Origin: Bacteroidales bacterium UBA4347
GTDB taxonomy: Bacteria; Bacteroidota; Bacteroidia; Bacteroidales; P3
Direction: 5' to 3'
Assembly (NCBI GenBank): GCA_002394185.1
Contig: DGTB01000048.1
Coordinates: 1 to 10,899 of the forward strand
Length of the DNA stretch: 10,899 bases
This document shows positions 1 through 7,093 of the stretch, in pieces (within the stretch, counting starts at the first letter, position 1; every line of letters begins with the position of its first letter). The notes beneath the pieces are model-generated. The model was not told the origin of the DNA, searched no databases, and saw only the letters and a list, made by a program, of their open reading frames with translations. The translations under genes and the position numbers were made by a program.

Positions 1-44
1 GAACAATATGTAAACAATATAAAAACAATATAAGAACGGCCGTA
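1..44. repeat. 11-bp AT-rich tandem repeat, about three units
   Basis: Three consecutive 11-bp units start at positions 1, 12 and 23. Units two and three are identical (AAACAATATAA) and unit one differs only at its first base and last two. A fourth unit at 34-44 keeps the phase and the starting GAAC, then diverges into ACGGCCGT, an 8-bp perfect palindrome at 36-43. The array touches the window edge, so more copies may lie to the left. The period is close to one helical turn, so the A/T stretches would face one side of the helix. This could be a bent upstream promoter region or a protein-binding array. Function is unknown; only the repeat itself is seen. Confidence 0.6.
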
Positions 45-47
45 TTT

Positions 48-71
48 GGGGCGTATGGGGTGGGTATCGGG
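48..71 (+). other. Putative G-quadruplex motif in the leader of the lamin-tail gene
   Basis: Four G-runs (48-51, 57-60, 62-64, 69-71) are separated by loops of 5, 1 and 4 bases. This meets the usual G3+ N1-7 pattern for an intramolecular quadruplex. It lies on the coding strand in non-coding DNA, 31 bp before the chosen ATG. Depending on the transcription start it would fold in DNA near the promoter or in the 5' leader RNA. No clear Bacteroidetes -7 box (TAnnTTTG) was found in 1-102, so the promoter is not assigned. Folding is inferred from pattern only. Confidence 0.4.
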
Positions 72-102
72 TGGTATACAATAATTGATTGGGTTTTGCG
101 TT

Positions 103-999
103 ATGGGGATGATGAAAGGTTTGAAATACATTCTGTTATTTGTGTTGTGCGGGCTGCAGGCATCGGTTTGTGCCCAGGGCACTTTATGTGTCAGCGAGCT
201 GCTTTTTCAGCCTCGCAGCGGCGAGGCTGAATATTTGGAGCTATACAATGCCGGGAGTGCGGCAGTGGAGCTGTCTGATTTAGTGATTGTCAGGTGGGTG
301 GGTGATACTTTGGGCGCTCGCTATGCGTTGCCGCAGTATACGGTGGCGCCGCACGACTATGTGGTGCTGACGAAGGATGCCGCTTCGGTTGCGGCCAACT
401 TCCGTGTGAAATTCGCGTCGAAGATGTTGGAATGCTCATTGCCGACTTACCCCAATGATGGAGGAAGTGTAGTGTTGGCCCTGGCGGATGGTGTTGTGGT
501 TGAGAAGTTTGACTATGCCCCATCGATGCATGGCCGCCTGCTCAGAAACAAGGCCGGGGTGGCTTTGGAGCGGCGGCGTTTCGATGTGGATTGCAATGCG
601 GAAGGCAATTGGTTTTCGGCCTCATCGACGTCAGGATATGGTACGCCGACATGCGAGAATTCGCAGAGTCAGGAGTGGCTCGTCGAGGAGACTGCTTTTG
701 GTTTTTCGTCCTCTTTGGTTTCGCCTGACGGCGATGGCTATCAGGATGAACTTGTGATTGATTATCAGTTGGAAAACAATGATGTATATGGCCAGATTGC
801 CATATACGACGCCCGTGGAAACCGTGTGTGTAGGCTGCTGAACGACGGCCTTTTGGGCACGCACGGCGAGATTGTATGGGATGGGACCGGCGACGGTGGG
901 GAACGTTTGACGAGTGGTCGTTATGTAATCTATATTGACCTTTATGACCTGCATGGGAGCAAGCAGGTTGTCAAACGGACGATTTCTGTTGTGTATTAG
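103..999 (+). CDS. Secreted lamin-tail-domain protein with a FlgD-type Ig-like C-terminal domain
   Basis: The protein has 298 residues. A signal peptide covers about residues 1-24: a short basic start, a hydrophobic core ILLFVLCGL, and a likely cut after SVCA. The cysteine there is not in a good lipobox. Residues about 28-137 look like a lamin-tail domain (SELLFQPRSGEAEYLELYN, then GSAAVELSDLVI, and a later VVLTKDA strand). Residues about 198-297 resemble the FlgD/CHU-type Ig-like fold, opening with SPDGDGYQDELVI, an acidic loop that could bind calcium, and containing WDGTGDGGERLTSGRYVIY. It is probably exported to the periplasm or surface; some such C-terminal domains act as sorting signals, but I see no definite type IX motif. 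The ATG at 103 was chosen; ATGs at 109 and 112 and an upstream TTG at 85 are alternatives, and 112 gives an equally good signal peptide. Its role and any link to the convergent sugar operon are unknown. Confidence 0.85.
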   Translation: MGMMKGLKYILLFVLCGLQASVCAQGTLCVSELLFQPRSGEAEYLELYNAGSAAVELSDLVIVRWVGDTLGARYALPQYTVAPHDYVVLTKDAASVAANFRVKFASKMLECSLPTYPNDGGSVVLALADGVVVEKFDYAPSMHGRLLRNKAGVALERRRFDVDCNAEGNWFSASSTSGYGTPTCENSQSQEWLVEETAFGFSSSLVSPDGDGYQDELVIDYQLENNDVYGQIAIYDARGNRVCRLLNDGLLGTHGEIVWDGTGDGGERLTSGRYVIYIDLYDLHGSKQVVKRTISVVY

Positions 1000-1000
1000 T

Positions 1001-2779
1001 TTATAGTGCAGCCGTGGTCTGGTAGAGTCGCTGCAGGAGAGCCTCGACGAGGATGGTGTTGGCGCTGTCGGCGGGCTGGAGGGTGCGGCTGATGCAGTCG
1101 TAGTGCCAGTGGCCTTCGGGAAGGACCAGGTTGAGGCAGTTTTTGTCGGAGTGCATGGCGAACTGTCGGCGCTCCAAGTATTTTGTTCCAAGTATGTTAC
1201 GGCTGAACGGGAAGGCCTCGGGGGAGAGGCCGAGCTGGCAGAGGAGTGTGGCCGCGAGGTCGCTCTGGCTGCAGAGTCGGTCGACGGTTTTGGCCTGGCG
1301 AACGGCGCCGCCCATCCAGAGCATGGGTATGCGGGAGACGGCGACGTCGGAGGTGGGCTGCCCTTCGGTGAAGGGGATGCCGTGGTCGGGGACGATGACG
1401 ACCAGGAGGCTGTCCCAGAGGGGTGTGGCTTTGAGGCCGTCGATGAAGGCGCCGAGGCAGGAGTCGGTGTAGGCGAAGGCGTTGCGCTTGTAGTCGTCGA
1501 GGCGGTGGAGGGGCACCTCCCAGGGCTCATGGCTGCTGAGTGTCAGCGCGGCGGTGAAGAAGGGCCGCTCGGAGGGGATGAGTGCGGGCTGCAGCAGGTG
1601 CTCGTCTGGCACGCCCCAGGCGCTGGTGTAGAGCGCGGAGGGGAAGGCGTCGCCGCCGAGGACGGTGGTGAAGCCCGTCTCGGAGAGGTACATGCGCATA
1701 TTGGTGAAGTCGATGTCGCCTCCGTAGGCTATTTTTGTGGCGTATCCGGCGTTGCGGAGCGAGGAGGCTATGGAGGGGAGGTTGCGGCAGAGATCGGGCC
1801 TCTTGACCAGCGTTGTGGTGGGCAGACCGAGCCATCCGCTGAGCACGGAGACGATGCCGCGGTCGGTACGGTAACTGTTGGCGTAGCAGTTGGAGAAGTA
1901 GACACCCTCCTGCATGTAGCGGTGCAGGTTGGGGGCCACGGTGTCGGAATCGACCATGCCGAGTCCGGCGCCTTCCCAGATGATGAGCAGGACGTTGGGG
2001 CGCGGGGTGGAGAGGAGGGTGTCGGCGAGGGTGGTGTCCGGGGCGAAGGCGTCGCCGAGGAGGGCGTCGACCTCGCTGTCGGGCATGGTTTGGAACTCGC
2101 GGGAGAGGTCCTGGACCTTGAAGAGGGAGTGGAAGATGTTGAAGGTGGGGTTGAGTGCGGCGTGATTGCAGAAGGGGTGCTGTGAGAAGTAAGCGTAGGA
2201 AGGGTTGGCCGTGGACTCGGAGAGGCCTCCGCGCATGCCGAGGAACATCAGTGCCACTGTCGGCAGTACCCACAGGCAGTGCCAGAAATGGCGCGCTTGG
2301 CCCAGCTCTTTTGGGGTGGCGTGGCGCAGGCGGCGGTAGTAGTGGAAGGCTATGAGACCGACGACGAGGAAGGCCAGGAGGGTGGCCCAGAGGGGCAGGC
2401 TGGCGAGCATGTCGCGTGGTTTGGCGGCATAGATGAGGTCGTTGGCGTCGAGTTTGGCGCCCCAGAAACTATAAAGGATAGTGTCGGCAACAAAGATAAG
2501 TGCCAGAATGATGGCTACCAGGATGTAGTAGGGCATCAACACTTTGCGTAGCGGAAAGCGTTTGAAAAAGTAGCTGACGAGCAGGATGAGCGTGGGTAAG
2601 AGCAAGAGGTAACAGGCGGTGGCGATATCGAGTCTGAGACCGTGCCACAGCGAGGCCACGCAGGAGAGGAAGGGGGCGCCGTCGGCGTGGGAGAGGTTGA
2701 AGAGCATGAAGACCACCTTCTGTGTGACAAACATCAGGATGAGTGTCGCGAAGAGGCGAAGGAGGGTCTTGATTCTCAT
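1001..2779 (-). CDS. LTA synthase-like membrane sulfatase/phosphotransferase (alkaline phosphatase superfamily)
   Basis: This 592-residue protein has about five N-terminal membrane helices (near residues 8-27, 50-70, 82-104, 129-147 and 165-183), then an extracytoplasmic catalytic domain from about 260. The domain carries the LtaS/sulfatase-type metal and nucleophile positions in order: Glu269 in IIWEGAG, Thr305 in NSYRTDRG as likely nucleophile, His417 in SSHEPW, and Asp465-His466 in VPDHG. The architecture is that of lipoteichoic acid synthases and related phosphoglycerol or phosphoethanolamine transferases. Gram-negative bacteria lack LTA, so transfer of a phospho-group to a capsule, O-antigen or periplasmic glycan is inferred; a hydrolase role is possible. 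It is the last gene of the minus-strand operon, starting 3 bp after the dehydratase stop. Its TAA stop lies one base from the stop of the convergent lamin-tail gene. The family call is firm, the substrate is not. Confidence 0.9.
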   Translation of the reverse strand: MRIKTLLRLFATLILMFVTQKVVFMLFNLSHADGAPFLSCVASLWHGLRLDIATACYLLLLPTLILLVSYFFKRFPLRKVLMPYYILVAIILALIFVADTILYSFWGAKLDANDLIYAAKPRDMLASLPLWATLLAFLVVGLIAFHYYRRLRHATPKELGQARHFWHCLWVLPTVALMFLGMRGGLSESTANPSYAYFSQHPFCNHAALNPTFNIFHSLFKVQDLSREFQTMPDSEVDALLGDAFAPDTTLADTLLSTPRPNVLLIIWEGAGLGMVDSDTVAPNLHRYMQEGVYFSNCYANSYRTDRGIVSVLSGWLGLPTTTLVKRPDLCRNLPSIASSLRNAGYATKIAYGGDIDFTNMRMYLSETGFTTVLGGDAFPSALYTSAWGVPDEHLLQPALIPSERPFFTAALTLSSHEPWEVPLHRLDDYKRNAFAYTDSCLGAFIDGLKATPLWDSLLVVIVPDHGIPFTEGQPTSDVAVSRIPMLWMGGAVRQAKTVDRLCSQSDLAATLLCQLGLSPEAFPFSRNILGTKYLERRQFAMHSDKNCLNLVLPEGHWHYDCISRTLQPADSANTILVEALLQRLYQTTAAL

Positions 2780-2782
2780 GTG

Positions 2783-4699
2783 TTAGTCCTGTTTTTTGTC
2801 CAGCTGGCAGTAGATGGAGTTGTTGGAGAGGAACTCAGGGACGATGTCCTTCATTTTGGCTACAATCTTCATGTCGTCCATGGTTCCGAGGATGTTCCAC
2901 AACTCGTTGTATTCGCGGTCCACGTCCTCCACCTCGTAGCGGCGCACTTGGGCATGCATGATTTTGGGGTGGTAGGTGGGGATGGTGTTCTCCTTGGTGG
3001 CGAGGAGCTCTTCGTAAAGCTTTTCACCTGGGCGGAGGCCGATTTCCTTGATCTGGATGTTGGGCATGCCGGAGAGCTGTATCATCTTGCGGGCCATGTC
3101 GTAGATTTTGACAGGTTTGCCCATGTCGAAGACAAAGATGTCGCCGCCCTCGCCCATGGCGCCGGCCTCGAGGACGAGGTTGCAGGCCTCGGGGATGGTC
3201 ATGAAGTAGCGGATGATGTCCTTGTGGGTGACGGTGAGGGGGCCGCCGGCAGCGAGCTGTTTCTTGAAGAGAGGTATGACGGAACCGTTGGAACCCAGGA
3301 CGTTGCCGAAGCGTGTGGTGACGAAGTGGGTCTGCTCGGTGGATCGGCTCTGGATGTAGATTTCGGCCATGCGCTTGGTGGCGCCCATGACGTTGGTGGG
3401 GTTGACGGCCTTGTCGGTGGAGATCATGACGAACTTCTGGACGCCGTACTTGATGGAAAGGTCTGCGAGGTTGCGGGTGCCGAAGACGTTGATGTAGACG
3501 GCCTCGTAGGGGTTTTCCTCCATGAAGGGCACGTGCTTGTAGGCGGCGGCGTGGTAGACGAGGTTGGGGTGGAAGGTCTCAAACACTTGTTCCATGCGCT
3601 CGCGGTCCTTGACGTTGGCGATGACGAACTCCATGCGGTCGAGGTTGTCGTGGTAGGTGTTTTTGAGTTCGAACTGGAGGTCGTACATGGGGCTTTCGGC
3701 CTGGTCGAGCATGATGACCTTTTTGGGCTGGTAGGTCATGAGTTGGCGGCAGATTTCGGAGCCGATGGAGCCTGCGGCGCCGGTGACGAGGATGACCTTG
3801 TCGACCACCTCGCGGACGATGTTGACGTTGTCGAGGCGGATGCTTTCGCGTTCGAGGAGGTCTTCGATTTTGATGTCCTCGATCTGGTTGGCAGAGAAGG
3901 AACCGTTGATCCACAGGCGTGCGTGGGGTACGGCCTTGACGGTCATGCCGAGGTCGAGGGCCTTGTTGGTGATGGCCTGCTTGTGGAGGGGTCGGATGGT
4001 GGGGATGGCGATGATGAGCTGCTGGATCTTCTTGCTCTGGATGAATTTCTCGTTGAGAACGGTACGGGCGCGCATGACGGGGACGCCGTCGAGTTCCTGG
4101 TTGACCTTGGACATGTCGTCGTCGATGAAGGCCACGACGCGGTACTGGTAGGAGGCTTCCTGCTTGAGGGCGTTGTGGGCGATGATGCCTGCGGCGCCGG
4201 CGCCGTAGATGAGCACGTTGACCGTGGGACGGCGGCGGCGGAAGAACTCGTTGTAGACGCGCTGCATGAGGAGGCGCGAGATGATCATCAGCATGCCGAG
4301 GATGAGGTAGAGGGTGAGCGACTCGCGGTAGGAGAGGAGGTAGACGGAGGAGATGATGGGGGGATTGAACTGGTTGTTGACGAAGTTGGTGATCCAGCAC
4401 AGGGTCAGGGGTCCGATGGTGGAGATGATGATTTTATAGATGTCGGTAATGCCGGCGTGGCGTATGATGCCGCGGTAGGAGCCGGAGACGAGGAAGAAGA
4501 TGACCGTCAGCATCAAGGACCAGATGAGCTTGACGAGGACGCCGCGGGTGGTGATGTCGGCAAGGCCGTAGACACGGAAGGCCTCCATGAGGAAGAAGGC
4601 GGCGACGAACAGGGCCACGTCCATCAGGAGGATGGCGGACTGGGGGATGGTGGAGTGGCGATACTTCTTTACGAGCCAAAAGGATAATTTTTTGAACAT
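2783..4699 (-). CDS. wbpM: Membrane-bound nucleotide-sugar 4,6-dehydratase, WbpM/CapD/PglF type
   Basis: The 638-residue protein matches the large, membrane-anchored class. It has about four N-terminal helices (near 20-40, 53-73, 88-107 and 125-147), a first Rossmann-like domain (YGAGAAG, 165-171), and an extended SDR domain from about 301. The SDR part has TGAAGSIGSE (306-315) for NAD(P), HAAAYKHVP (383-391), ISTDKAVNPTN (426-436) and MGATKR (438-443). Met replaces the usual SDR catalytic Tyr, as is known for WbpM-like enzymes. Such enzymes convert UDP-GlcNAc to UDP-4-keto-6-deoxy-GlcNAc, a precursor of QuiNAc, FucNAc or bacillosamine; substrate is inferred from the family. The open frame extends to 4903, but the extra 68 codons overlap the preceding dehydrogenase gene and look unlike protein, so the ATG at 4699 (MFKKLSF), 13 bp after that gene, was chosen. 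No 4-keto reductase or aminotransferase for its product is in the window. Confidence 0.93.
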   Translation of the reverse strand: MFKKLSFWLVKKYRHSTIPQSAILLMDVALFVAAFFLMEAFRVYGLADITTRGVLVKLIWSLMLTVIFFLVSGSYRGIIRHAGITDIYKIIISTIGPLTLCWITNFVNNQFNPPIISSVYLLSYRESLTLYLILGMLMIISRLLMQRVYNEFFRRRRPTVNVLIYGAGAAGIIAHNALKQEASYQYRVVAFIDDDMSKVNQELDGVPVMRARTVLNEKFIQSKKIQQLIIAIPTIRPLHKQAITNKALDLGMTVKAVPHARLWINGSFSANQIEDIKIEDLLERESIRLDNVNIVREVVDKVILVTGAAGSIGSEICRQLMTYQPKKVIMLDQAESPMYDLQFELKNTYHDNLDRMEFVIANVKDRERMEQVFETFHPNLVYHAAAYKHVPFMEENPYEAVYINVFGTRNLADLSIKYGVQKFVMISTDKAVNPTNVMGATKRMAEIYIQSRSTEQTHFVTTRFGNVLGSNGSVIPLFKKQLAAGGPLTVTHKDIIRYFMTIPEACNLVLEAGAMGEGGDIFVFDMGKPVKIYDMARKMIQLSGMPNIQIKEIGLRPGEKLYEELLATKENTIPTYHPKIMHAQVRRYEVEDVDREYNELWNILGTMDDMKIVAKMKDIVPEFLSNNSIYCQLDKKQD

Positions 4700-4712
4700 G
4701 GGCGAATGGTTT

Positions 4713-5999
4713 TTAAAGTCTGGCGTCGATGATGTTGCGTGGCAGTACTCCTTTGACATCGTAGACCACGGCGGGCTGGGGGGCCAGTGCGCGGACATCG
4801 ACGGAGGAGAACTCGTTGTGCGCCACGGCGAGGATGACGGCGTCGAATGAATGGTTTTTGTTTTCTGGTAATTGATGGACGACCTCGATGCCGTATTCGG
4901 CACGGGCTCGTTCGGGGTTGACCCAGGGGTCGAGGACTGTGATGTTGGGAGTGTATTCGTGGAGGGTATGGTAGATGTCGATGACTTTGGTGTTGCGGAT
5001 GTCGGGGCAGTTCTCCTTGAAGGTGAAACCGAGGATGAGGATGCGGGCGTCCTTGACGGGTACGCCCTTGAGGTTCATCTGCTTGATGGTCTGGTTGGCC
5101 ACGTAGGCCCCCATGGAGTTGTTGAGGCGACGGGCGTTGCTCATGACGCGCGGCAGGACGCCGTAGAGTTGGGATTTCTCGATGAGGTAGTAGGGGTCGA
5201 CGGAGATGCAATGACCGCCCACGAGGCCGGGGCGGAGGCGAATGAAGTTCCACTTGGAGGCTGCGGCGTCGAGGACATCGTTGGTGTCGATGCCCATGGC
5301 GTTGAAGATTTTGGCCAGCTCGTTGACGAAGGCGATGTTGACGTCGCGCTGGCTGTTTTCGATGATTTTGGAGGCTTCGGCCACGCGGATGGAGGGAGCT
5401 TTGTGGGTGCCGTTGAGGAGGACGGAGTTGTACATGGCGTCGATGAGGTCGGCGGCCTCGGGGGTGGAGCCCGAGGTGACCTTGCGGATGGTTTCGACGC
5501 GGTGTTCCTTGTCGCCGGGGTTGATGCGCTCGGGGCTGTAGCCGGCGTAGTAGTCGGAGTTGAGGCGGAAGCCTGTGAGGCGTTCGATGACGGGGAGGCA
5601 TTCCTCCTCGGTGACGCCGGGGTAGACGGTGCTCTCGTAGATGACGATGTCGCCGCGGGAGATGACCTTGCCCACCACCTCGGAGGCGCCGACGAGGGGC
5701 CGGAGGTCGGGGCGGTTGTTGTCGTCGACGGGCGTGGGCACGGCGACAATGTAGACGTTGCAGTCTTTGATATCGTCCAATGAAGAGGTGCAGCGGAAGC
5801 CGTGGTTGTGGATGGCGTCCTGCAGCAGGGAGTCCTCCACCTCGAGGGTGGCGTCGTGGCCGTGGTTGAGGGCGTCGACGCGGGCGGCGTTGATGTCGAA
5901 GCCGAGGGTGGGGAATTTGGTGGAGAAGAGGCGTGCCAGAGGGAGGCCTACGTAGCCGAGGCCCACCACACATATCTTTATGTCACTCAGTTTAATCAT
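4713..5999 (-). CDS. wbpA: UDP-N-acetylglucosamine 6-dehydrogenase, WbpA/TviB type
   Basis: The 428-residue protein is full length for the UDP-glucose/GDP-mannose dehydrogenase family. It has an N-terminal NAD-binding motif VVGLGYVGLP (11-20), VAVPTPVD (85-92), the YSPERINPGD block (154-163), Lys211 and Asn215 in SKIIENSQRDVNIA, and the catalytic Cys264 in GGHCISVDPYYL. The C-terminal UDP-binding domain has LGFTFKENCPDIRNTKV (323-339). The reaction expected is NAD-dependent two-step oxidation of UDP-GlcNAc to UDP-GlcNAc uronic acid in the cytoplasm. The closely related WecC/TviB groups share these motifs. The WbpA assignment rests on the adjacent wbpE-, wbpD- and wbpB-type genes, which use its product. 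Its ATG overlaps the stop of the aminotransferase gene by 4 bp (ATGA), a sign of translational coupling. Confidence 0.92.
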   Translation of the reverse strand: MIKLSDIKICVVGLGYVGLPLARLFSTKFPTLGFDINAARVDALNHGHDATLEVEDSLLQDAIHNHGFRCTSSLDDIKDCNVYIVAVPTPVDDNNRPDLRPLVGASEVVGKVISRGDIVIYESTVYPGVTEEECLPVIERLTGFRLNSDYYAGYSPERINPGDKEHRVETIRKVTSGSTPEAADLIDAMYNSVLLNGTHKAPSIRVAEASKIIENSQRDVNIAFVNELAKIFNAMGIDTNDVLDAAASKWNFIRLRPGLVGGHCISVDPYYLIEKSQLYGVLPRVMSNARRLNNSMGAYVANQTIKQMNLKGVPVKDARILILGFTFKENCPDIRNTKVIDIYHTLHEYTPNITVLDPWVNPERARAEYGIEVVHQLPENKNHSFDAVILAVAHNEFSSVDVRALAPQPAVVYDVKGVLPRNIIDARL

Positions 6000-7087
6000 A
6001 TCAGCGAAGCAACGGTTTCTATTTCTTCATCGGTCATATAGGGGTGCATGGGGAGGGAGAGGACGGTGCGCGAGAGCTCGTCGGCCACGGGGCAGGGGGC
6101 CTGGTTGAGATGGGCGAAAGCCGTCTGGCGGCTCATGGTGTGGGGGTAGTAGACCATGGCGGGGACGCCGGCGGCTTTGAGGCGGGCCTGCAGGTCGTCG
6201 CGGTTTTCGGTCTGTAGGGTGTATTGTGCCCAGGAGGAGGTGTAGCCTTCCGGCACAACGGGCGTTTGAACCTTGCCCGCGAGGAGTTGGCTGTATTTCG
6301 CGGCCACGCGGTTCACGGCCTTCAGTTCGTCGTCGAAGTGGCGCAGCTTGACCTGCAGGATGGCGGCCTGGAGGGTGTCGAGGCGCGAGTTGAGGCCGAG
6401 GCGCACGTTGTCGTACTTGTCGGTGCCTTTGCCGTGGACGCGGAGGGAACGCAGCAGGTCGGCATAGCGGTCGTCGTTGGTGAAGAGTGCGCCACCGTCG
6501 CCGTAGCATCCGAGGGGTTTGGCCGGGAAGAAGGAGGTGGTGGCGATATCGCCGAAGGAGCAGGCGCGTTTGCCGCGGATGCTGCCACCGAAGCCCTGGG
6601 CGCCGTCCTCGATGAGGGGAAGGCTTTTTTGACGGCAGAAGTCGACGATGGCGTCGTAGTCGGCCGGAAGGCCGAAGAGGTCCACGGCGATGACGGCTGC
6701 GGGGTGCAGGCCGTTGTTGAGTGCCTGCTGCCATTTGCGTTCGAGGTCGGCGGCATCCATGTTGAAAGACTTGTCGTCGACGTCGACGAAGACGGGCACG
6801 AGGTTGAGGATGGCGGGAGCCTCGGCGGTGGAGAAGAAGGTGAAGTCGGGCACAAAGACAGCGTCGCCGGGTTTGAGACCGAGGGCGCGCAGGGCGAGCC
6901 AGAGGGCGTCGGTGCCGTTGGCGCAGGAGATGCAATGTTTCATGTCCACGTAGGCGGCCAGTTGTTGCTCCAGTTCGGCCACCTGGGGTCCCATGATGTA
7001 GGCTCCCGAGGCTGCTACGTTGAGCATGGCCTGGTCCATTTCGGCCTTCATGGCCTCATATTGTCTATGTAGATCGCGGAACTGCAT
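5996..7087 (-). CDS. wbpE: PLP-dependent UDP-3-keto-GlcNAcA aminotransferase, WbpE type (DegT/DnrJ/EryC1)
   Basis: The 363-residue protein has family-typical length and motifs: SGAYIMGPQVAELEQQLA (27-44), the phosphate-binding region ANGTDAL (56-62), PDFTFFSTAEA (80-90), EDGAQGFG (160-167) with Asp161 and Gln164 near the cofactor, and TSFFPAKPLGCYGDGGA (184-200), where Lys190 is the expected PLP Schiff-base lysine. Asn233 falls in the GLNSRLD motif. WbpE transfers an amino group, usually from glutamate, to C3 of the 3-keto sugar made by WbpB, giving UDP-GlcNAc(3NH2)A. Other DegT aminotransferases act on 4-keto sugars, so sequence alone does not set position specificity. The calls next door (wbpB, wbpD, wbpA) do. 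It starts 6 bp after the acetyltransferase stop. Confidence 0.9.
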   Translation of the reverse strand: MQFRDLHRQYEAMKAEMDQAMLNVAASGAYIMGPQVAELEQQLAAYVDMKHCISCANGTDALWLALRALGLKPGDAVFVPDFTFFSTAEAPAILNLVPVFVDVDDKSFNMDAADLERKWQQALNNGLHPAAVIAVDLFGLPADYDAIVDFCRQKSLPLIEDGAQGFGGSIRGKRACSFGDIATTSFFPAKPLGCYGDGGALFTNDDRYADLLRSLRVHGKGTDKYDNVRLGLNSRLDTLQAAILQVKLRHFDDELKAVNRVAAKYSQLLAGKVQTPVVPEGYTSSWAQYTLQTENRDDLQARLKAAGVPAMVYYPHTMSRQTAFAHLNQAPCPVADELSRTVLSLPMHPYMTDEEIETVASLI

Positions 7088-7093
7088 GGCTGG

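Noticed and set aside
43..48. TATTTG as a Bacteroidetes -7 box (TAnnTTTG)
   Set aside because: The two spacer bases between TA and TTTG are missing and no matching -33 element is visible.
1007..1035. Inverted repeat TGCAGC/GCTGCA as a terminator between the convergent genes
   Set aside because: The stem is only 6 bp with a 17-base loop and no T-run, and it lies inside the sulfatase-family coding region.
1103..2185. A 360-codon plus-strand open frame antisense to the sulfatase-family gene
   Set aside because: It shows the same Gly/Val/Glu-rich shadow composition and no domain; the opposite strand encodes a complete active site.
2642..4687. A 681-codon plus-strand open frame antisense to the dehydratase and sulfatase-family genes
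   Set aside because: It is extremely rich in Val, Asp, Glu, Gly and His with no recognisable domain, and it mirrors the third-position bias of the real genes on the other strand. The minus-strand genes have clear catalytic motifs.
4700..4903. N-terminal extension of the WbpM-like protein to 706 residues
   Set aside because: The extra residues are Ser/Pro/Thr-rich low complexity and overlap the end of the 6-dehydrogenase gene; the ATG at 4699 opens directly into a typical membrane N-terminus.
4669..5973. A 434-codon minus-strand frame over the 6-dehydrogenase gene
   Set aside because: It is Arg/Pro/His-rich, typical of a frame-shifted reading of a GC-rich gene, while the frame of the 6-dehydrogenase has all family motifs.
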